Positions 56,704-61,665 of a stretch of DNA of 61,665 nucleotides are shown piece by piece (the first letter of the stretch is position 1; every line of letters starts with the position of its first letter). Under the pieces are notes generated by a model. The model was given only the letters and a program-made list of their open reading frames with translations. It was not told the origin of the DNA and searched no databases. Origin of the DNA: Bacteroidales bacterium (GTDB lineage: Bacteria > Bacteroidota > Bacteroidia > Bacteroidales > UBA932); the NCBI GenBank assembly GCA_028724885.1, contig JAQYTJ010000038.1:1-61665 (forward strand). The letters run 5' to 3'. The position numbers and the translations under genes were made by a program.

Positions 56704-56882
56704 TTTTTGTTCTATAAAAATAAGCGTTTAATTCTAATTCACCAAATTCGCCAAAAATGATTTTGAGGGGGGGGACCTGGAAAGTGTGCCATTTCTCCCC
56801 GCATATAGCCACGTTGGCATTAATGAGTTTTCCCGCTACTCATCAGTAATTCGGGCCATTTTACGGACGCGGGTGCTCAACC

Positions 56883-57662
56883 TCACTTTCCATGAGAATG
56901 TAACCACTGCTCAAAACGTTGCTTGATGACGGACTCTGCTTTCAGATACTCTACGACAGAGAAGCTTTCACCAAAACTCTGCATATAGTCATTGAGTGGT
57001 TCCAAACCGACTTCTCTACGCAGGCTATCGACATTATTTGGATTCTGAAGAGGAACAAGATATGTCTTGCCATCAACATTTATGGTTTGCGTGCCATAGA
57101 TTTGCGGTTGGCCTTCGTTCATTCTCACGCGGTCCGTTAAAAATGCAAAGTGCCAAGCCTCTGCATTTCCCTTGGAGACCGCTTCTTTGATGATGGGTAG
57201 ATATGTGTGCTGAAGCAGTGAATCCTGACAGTGTTGAATACATAGAAACAAAGTCTCATTAGCATCTTCTCCTATATCGTCTTTGCCAAGCCATCCATAT
57301 TCATCAATGATTCCCGTTACTATTTTAACGTTCTCTTGGTCAATGTCTTTCATTATCTGTCGTACTCTGGATAGGTACTTTCCTTTGCCTTCCATATTTT
57401 TATATATGTCACTCAAAAGAATTCTGATGCTTTGGTCTCTGTCATGTACTTTCCGTAGCATCTGAATGACTGGATACATTTCATCGTTTTCTTTTACATA
57501 GGCATCATAAAGAAGTGGAAATGTCATGTTGAATGCTGTTGTATCGCCACACTCTAAATCTTTGTAACAGACGTTCATTAAAGAGTCAGTTACTTGCGCC
57601 ATTGCTCCTGTCGGCAGCATCATGGCGGCAAAGAAAACTAATTTAATAAAGGACTTCTCCAT
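56883..57662 (-). CDS. Secreted protein, DUF6624-like
   Basis: 259 residues with a signal peptide (LVFFAAMMLPTGAMAQ). The pattern IIDEYGWLGKDDIGEDANETLFLCIQHC, then LPIIKEAVSKGNAEAWHFAFLTDRVRM and QPQIYGTQ, matches the DUF6624 family, whose members have no known function. It probably acts in the periplasm or outside. A gene on its own between an ATPase and IS debris; an 8-G tract (about 56765-56772) lies between it and the ATPase gene. Confidence 0.65.
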   Translation of the reverse strand: MEKSFIKLVFFAAMMLPTGAMAQVTDSLMNVCYKDLECGDTTAFNMTFPLLYDAYVKENDEMYPVIQMLRKVHDRDQSIRILLSDIYKNMEGKGKYLSRVRQIMKDIDQENVKIVTGIIDEYGWLGKDDIGEDANETLFLCIQHCQDSLLQHTYLPIIKEAVSKGNAEAWHFAFLTDRVRMNEGQPQIYGTQTINVDGKTYLVPLQNPNNVDSLRREVGLEPLNDYMQSFGESFSVVEYLKAESVIKQRFEQWLHSHGK

Positions 57663-57907
57663 ATAAATTCCTATTTAGCGAAGTGAATTTACTGTTTTTC
57701 CCCAATAAACTCAAATTACAGCTATGGCAGAGTCCGTCTACAGCATCATCCGTCCGGAGTCATCCCCATTCCAGACTTAGACGCCTGCTCTCCTTCCCAT
57801 ATAACGTCAGCCTCGGCAATCCTAATGGACTACCGGTGCCTGTTCTATGCCGAAAAAGGAAATTTACCAGTCTCTAAAGCTGTCTTTTTACTATCTCGTC
57901 TGTGCCT
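57663..57907. other. Intergenic DNA without a clear gene
   Basis: No supported ORF. The plus-strand frame starting at 57683 has no recognisable domain, and the sequence continues into the IS3-like remnant on the right. Confidence 0.3.
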
Positions 57908-58124
57908 TCAAGTGGGCAATAATTTCGTCCAGCATTCGGAAAAAATCAGGGACACTTCCGGGCGTTTGGGGAGCAACTTCTTCTGTCGGCTGCGCTTTTT
58001 AAAGAGGATCTTCTTGTATATGCGATATACCTTCTTGTGATTCAAGAGATACCCAGGACACGCCGTTTTCCAATTGCCTAACGGCATTGACATTCTTGAT
58101 CTCGCTATGTCTGACTTTCCTCAT
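57908..58124 (-). pseudogene. IS3-like transposase remnant
   Basis: On the minus strand an ATG at 58124 opens with MRKVRHSEIKNVNAVRQ, similar to the OrfA start of IS3 elements (MKKSRFSESQIV-type). After a frame change comes YLLNHKKVYRIYKKILFKKR, then KKLLPKRPE, which matches the INHKRVYRIYxxLGL-RxRxRKR region of OrfB. The middle, including the catalytic DDE core, is deleted. Frame change and size mark it as dead. Confidence 0.4.
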
Positions 58125-58280
58125 ATGACAAAGTTAATTGTTTTTGTAAACTTTAACTCTTTCCGACTCTTAGGCGTGGCTACAAAAATGGACGCTGACA
58201 GCTGGATATTCCCAATCCGTTCACCGAAAATCAAAATGTCAATGAACTGTTAGTAAACTCTTAAAACAAAATTTATGACA

Positions 58281-58637
58281 TCAGTGGTATTTTGACCTCA
58301 ATTCTAGAAACGTATTTTTATATTCTTCCCCCCATTGTTCCATAGCTTTCATTATAGGCAACAAACCCTTGCCTGCATCTGTTAAGTGATATTCCACTTT
58401 CAAAGGCAGTACCGGATAAATGGTCTTAGTTATAATACCGACCTCTTCCAATTCTTTTAGCTGCTTATTCAGTACTCTTTTAGATGCTATACCTATGCTT
58501 CTTTGAATATCTGATGGTCGTACTATTCCGTTGCTAATCTCTTGTATTAACCATAACTTCCAACTTCCTGCAATTATATCCAACGTGATCCGTATCGGGC
58601 AGTTTGCGTACTCCATTGGCTTTTTCTTTTCGTACAT
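58281..58637 (-). CDS. HxlR family transcriptional regulator
   Basis: 118 residues, a winged-helix DNA-binding protein. It has the family's conserved Cys-Pro-Ile (residues 13-15), followed by GSWKLWLIQEIS, IQRSIGIASKRVLNKQLKELEEVGII and YHLTDAGKGLLPIM. HxlR members often sense aldehydes, quinones or oxidants through that cysteine. It is divergent from the UvrA-like gene and both are clearly AT-rich compared with the core genes, so they probably arrived together. Confidence 0.9.
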   Translation of the reverse strand: MYEKKKPMEYANCPIRITLDIIAGSWKLWLIQEISNGIVRPSDIQRSIGIASKRVLNKQLKELEEVGIITKTIYPVLPLKVEYHLTDAGKGLLPIMKAMEQWGEEYKNTFLELRSKYH

Positions 58638-58667
58638 GTTAATTTGATATTAATTTGACACAATATT

Positions 58668-58702
58668 CAAAGGTAATATTTTCTATAGGCCTGAAAAACA
58701 AA
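58668..58702 (-). promoter_or_regulatory. Promoter of hxlR
   Basis: On the minus strand: TTTG (58702-58699), 23-nt spacer, TACCTTTG (58675-58668), about 30 nt before the ATG at 58637. The same intergenic space must also hold the UvrA-like promoter. Confidence 0.6.
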
Positions 58703-58796
58703 ATGGGGAAAAATTATTCCCCGTATGAAAGATTATTCCCTAATTGCCTACAATATTGATTGTCGCTAATTTTACTCGTTATGAAAGTACCAAATT

Positions 58797-61082
58797 ATGA
58801 CAGAGAATAAAGATTATATTGTAGTGAACGGAGCAAGAGAGAATAATTTAAAAAATATATCTCTTCGCATTCCCAAAAAGAGATTGACTGTTTTTACTGG
58901 TGTTTCAGGATCAGGAAAATCATCTTTAGTATTTGATACTATTGCCGCAGAATCACAGCGATTAATAAATGAAACTTATGATAGTTTCATAAGGCAACGA
59001 TTACAAAAGTATGGTAAACCTGATGTCGACTCTATAGAGAATTTGCCAGTGGCAATCGTAATTGACCAAAAAACTATTGCAGGAAATGCTCGTTCCACAG
59101 TTGGAACGGTAACAGATATTTATTCTTTACTTAGATTGCTTTTTTCAAGGATAGGGAAACCTTTTGTGGGGCATGCAAATACCTTTTCATTTAATAATCC
59201 TCAAGGAATGTGCACAAAGTGCGAAGGACTTGGAAAAGTTCAGACTATTGATTTGGACAAACTAATTGATAAACAAAAATCGCTAAATGAAGGAGCCATA
59301 CAATTCCCGACTTTTGAAGTTGGTGGCTGGCGCTGGACGAGATATGTGTACTCAGGCTTGTTTGACAATGATAAAAAAATCAAGGATTATTCTTCTAATG
59401 AGTGGTATAATCTTGTATACGCCAATAATATTAAATTACCTAATAAAGACAAGCGCTTTCCCAAAACATCACATTATGAAGGAATTTTACCGCGATTTGA
59501 ACGTACCTTTTTTAGGAAAGAATCCAAAGAAATAACGGGCAAAAACGCCGATTTGTATGCCGGAATTGTAAAACAAGAGATATGTCCCGAATGTAACGGC
59601 ACAAGATTAAATCAGAAAATCTTAAGTTGCAAAGTAAATGGTAAAAATATAGCTGAATGTTGTAATATGGATATTGCAGAATTACTGAGATTCCTTTCTG
59701 AAATAAAGAATCCTATTATTCAGCCAGTATTGGATGCCATATGCTTGCGGCTCAACGGACTTTTATCTATCGGACTTGGATATTTGACCTTAAATAGGGA
59801 AACATCCAGTCTATCTGGTGGTGAAGCGCAGCGTATAAAATTGATAAAACACCTTAGTAGTGGACTTACAGACCTTATTTATATTTTTGATGAACCAAGT
59901 GTCGGACTTCATCCGAGTGATATATGTAGAATGAACGATTTATTGTTGAAACTACGGGATAAAGGCAATACTATTTTGGTAGTAGAACATGATTTGGATG
60001 TTATTCGTATTGCCGACCATATCGTAGAATTGGGTGTCAGTGCAGGGGAAAAAGGTGGGAGTATTATATATGAAGGTGATTTTCAGGGATTAAAACAGTC
60101 TGATACGCCAACGGGAAAGTATGTCAGACTAAAGAAACAGATAAAAATAGTCCCTCGTACATCCAAAAAATATATTTCGATTACCAATGCAAACCTACAT
60201 AATTTGAAATGTATATCTGCCGATATTCCACTATCGACGATGACTGTTATTACAGGAGTTGCAGGTTCGGGGAAAAGCTCATTGATGAAAGTCTTATACC
60301 AACAACATCCGGAAATTGTAATGATTGACCAGCATCATCTGAAAGGCTCCAAACGCTCTAATGTTGCTACTTATACAGGAATCATGGACTTGATAAGAAA
60401 TTTGTTCGCCAAAACTAATCATGTACAATCTGGCCTATTCAGTAACAACTCAGAAGGGGCATGTCCCGAATGCAAAGGACTTGGAATTATTTACACTGAT
60501 TTAGCTTTTATGGATACAGTGGAAGTCGAGTGCGATGCTTGCAATGGTAGTGGATATAATCAAAAAGCATTAAAATATAAATTCAAGGGGAAAAGCATAA
60601 AGGATGTTATGTGCATGACAGTAAATGAAAGTTTATTATTTTTTAGTGAGCCTGAAATTGTTGCGGTACTTGAGAAATTACAAAAAGTAGGTTTGGGCTA
60701 TGTAACTTTAGGACAATCATTAAATACCTTTTCCGGTGGTGAATGTCAAAGATTAAAACTAGCGACAGAATTAAAGACAAAAGGGAAAGTCTATGTTTTT
60801 GATGAACCAACAACGGGTTTACATGGATTGGACGTTCAAAAGTTATTGTCTGTTTTTAATCAGCTTATAGACACAGAGAATAGTACTGTCATCATTATCG
60901 AACACAACCTAGATATAATTAGCCAAGCTGATTGGGTTATCGAAATTGGTCCAAACGCAGGAAAAGAGGGTGGTAACATTATTTTTAGAGGATTGGTTCT
61001 TGATATGTTGAAGTGTTCAACTTCTGTGACTGGTCCGTTTCTTAAAAAATACCACTACTATCCCACAAAAGTCAATGAATAG
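58797..61082 (+). CDS. UvrA-like ABC ATPase (short, class II/DrrC-type)
   Basis: 761 residues against about 940 for housekeeping UvrA. Two ATPase modules: Walker A GVSGSGKSS (near residue 38) with signature LSGGEAQR, and GVAGSGKSS with FSGGECQR; Walker B residues are in IFDEPSVGL and VFDEPTTGL. Zinc CxxC pairs are present (CTKCEG, CPECNG, CPECKG, CDACNG). The UvrB-binding domain appears reduced or missing, as in the class that confers tolerance to DNA-binding drugs. AT-rich, divergent from HxlR. Confidence 0.9.
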   Translation: MTENKDYIVVNGARENNLKNISLRIPKKRLTVFTGVSGSGKSSLVFDTIAAESQRLINETYDSFIRQRLQKYGKPDVDSIENLPVAIVIDQKTIAGNARSTVGTVTDIYSLLRLLFSRIGKPFVGHANTFSFNNPQGMCTKCEGLGKVQTIDLDKLIDKQKSLNEGAIQFPTFEVGGWRWTRYVYSGLFDNDKKIKDYSSNEWYNLVYANNIKLPNKDKRFPKTSHYEGILPRFERTFFRKESKEITGKNADLYAGIVKQEICPECNGTRLNQKILSCKVNGKNIAECCNMDIAELLRFLSEIKNPIIQPVLDAICLRLNGLLSIGLGYLTLNRETSSLSGGEAQRIKLIKHLSSGLTDLIYIFDEPSVGLHPSDICRMNDLLLKLRDKGNTILVVEHDLDVIRIADHIVELGVSAGEKGGSIIYEGDFQGLKQSDTPTGKYVRLKKQIKIVPRTSKKYISITNANLHNLKCISADIPLSTMTVITGVAGSGKSSLMKVLYQQHPEIVMIDQHHLKGSKRSNVATYTGIMDLIRNLFAKTNHVQSGLFSNNSEGACPECKGLGIIYTDLAFMDTVEVECDACNGSGYNQKALKYKFKGKSIKDVMCMTVNESLLFFSEPEIVAVLEKLQKVGLGYVTLGQSLNTFSGGECQRLKLATELKTKGKVYVFDEPTTGLHGLDVQKLLSVFNQLIDTENSTVIIIEHNLDIISQADWVIEIGPNAGKEGGNIIFRGLVLDMLKCSTSVTGPFLKKYHYYPTKVNE

Positions 61083-61637
61083 GTCTTTGAAACTATTGAA
61101 ATATAGTTAATTATGCGTCTTTATGAAATTAAACGGACCTGATTTCGCAACTTTGCAGTCGAATACAAATGCGTCCCCCATGTTCCAAAATCAATAGGAC
61201 TTGAAATATGTTAAGTAAAAAATCATCACCTGACATATTTAGCTTTTTATATCATTATCCGGCCATTTTGGTTGGATTTTCGGCTTCTTCTTCAGCCATG
61301 GCACGGCACAAAGAAATGGGTAAAGTTACTACTCCCTTCTGGATCATCGCACGGATCCTTACTTATCTTATAACCCAGGAATGTTGTGCGCCTGTGACAA
61401 GCAGGGCATGCACGTCATCGGTACCTTCACAAGCATGTCGAAGTACTCTCTAAGTTCGACCGGAGGTCTTAAGAAGTCGCTGTTATCCTAAAAAGCGCTT
61501 AATGACGTACTCCAAAGTTAATAATTAGTCGCTCCTTAAGAGTTATTTAATAAATTGACAATCAATCAAATAAAAGTAGTATTTTTTGTTTTTGTCTGCG
61601 GAATTTCGTACCTTTATGTCTGGAAACCTTGCAGAAA
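61083..61637. other. Intergenic DNA with possible decayed frames
   Basis: About 555 nt. A plus-strand frame at 61208-61453 and an overlapping one (reading LSYNPGMLCACDKQGMHVIG around 61361-61420) look like coding debris of unknown origin. Just before the next ORF the DNA is very AT-rich, as is common at IS ends. I could not define a terminal inverted repeat without its partner. Confidence 0.35.
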
Positions 61638-61665
61638 ATGATAGGAAAATCACCGAACCAGAACG
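61638..61665 (+). CDS. Start of a probable transposase (partial, runs off the window)
   Basis: ATG at 61638 gives MIGKSPNQN before the window ends. This start resembles that of Bacteroidota transposases of the IS5/IS1182-like groups (M-x-G-K-x-P-x-Q-N). Nine residues are very little, so this is a lead only. Confidence 0.35.

Overview
The window is chromosomal DNA of a member of the Bacteroidota, most likely order Bacteroidales. The evidence is GLPGLI-family secreted proteins, a BF3164-type lipoprotein, a SusC-like TonB-dependent receptor, a Bacteroidota-type LptD, an IspG with an internal insert, a Rho with a long disordered N-terminal extension, and many matches to the Bacteroidota promoter (TTG - about 20 nt - TAnnTTTG). 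I cannot name a genus. I saw no rRNA or tRNA gene and no CRISPR array.

Region 1 (1-6000) is a surface or export cluster: the tail of an unidentified gene, two tandem GLPGLI paralogues, a beta-propeller-type lipoprotein and a TonB-dependent receptor-like barrel. Region 2 (6100-16700) is a tightly packed eight-gene plus-strand run: a porin-like protein, PotABCD (spermidine/putrescine uptake), a SpoU RNA methyltransferase, a large receiver plus pyruvate phosphate dikinase-N protein, and a GH13 amylase-family enzyme. Most junctions overlap by 4 nt, so it is probably one transcript. A probably PPi-dependent phosphofructokinase converges on it with no intergenic base.

Region 3 (18000-27400, plus) runs ligA, a YihY membrane protein, rel, an Ig-like lipoprotein, an outer-membrane barrel and ispG. 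Facing it on the minus strand is rsfS-ftsH-cdsA-psd (31250-27400). birA diverges from rsfS. dnaA-pepD-rpe (35600-32040, minus) converges on birA. An AT-rich gap separates dnaA from a divergent pair, an amidase and lptD, followed by rho. carAB (46170-41850, minus) converges on rho and has a terminator-like hairpin just before carA, a candidate attenuator. mnmE diverges from carA.

Region 4 (47780-61665) is an accessory region starting immediately after mnmE. It holds IS66 remnants in both orientations, a group II intron 3' end (domains V and VI), a four-gene operon of a SHOCT-domain membrane protein plus small secreted or lipid-anchored proteins, GC-rich non-coding DNA with long hairpins, a conserved hypothetical protein, a Fic protein, a deoxyribosyltransferase-like protein, a truncated metallo-beta-lactamase-fold ORF, a DUF4143 ATPase, a DUF6624-like protein, an IS3-like remnant, and an AT-rich HxlR regulator/UvrA-like ATPase pair. 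The window ends inside what looks like the start of another transposase.

The strongest leads are the carA attenuator, the receiver-PPDK fusion in the polyamine operon, the membrane-anchored PotD, the disordered Rho extension, the uncharacterised SHOCT/lipoprotein operon and the group II intron remnant. I found no complete, clearly new defence or mobile system. All family assignments come from reading motifs and have not been checked by database search.
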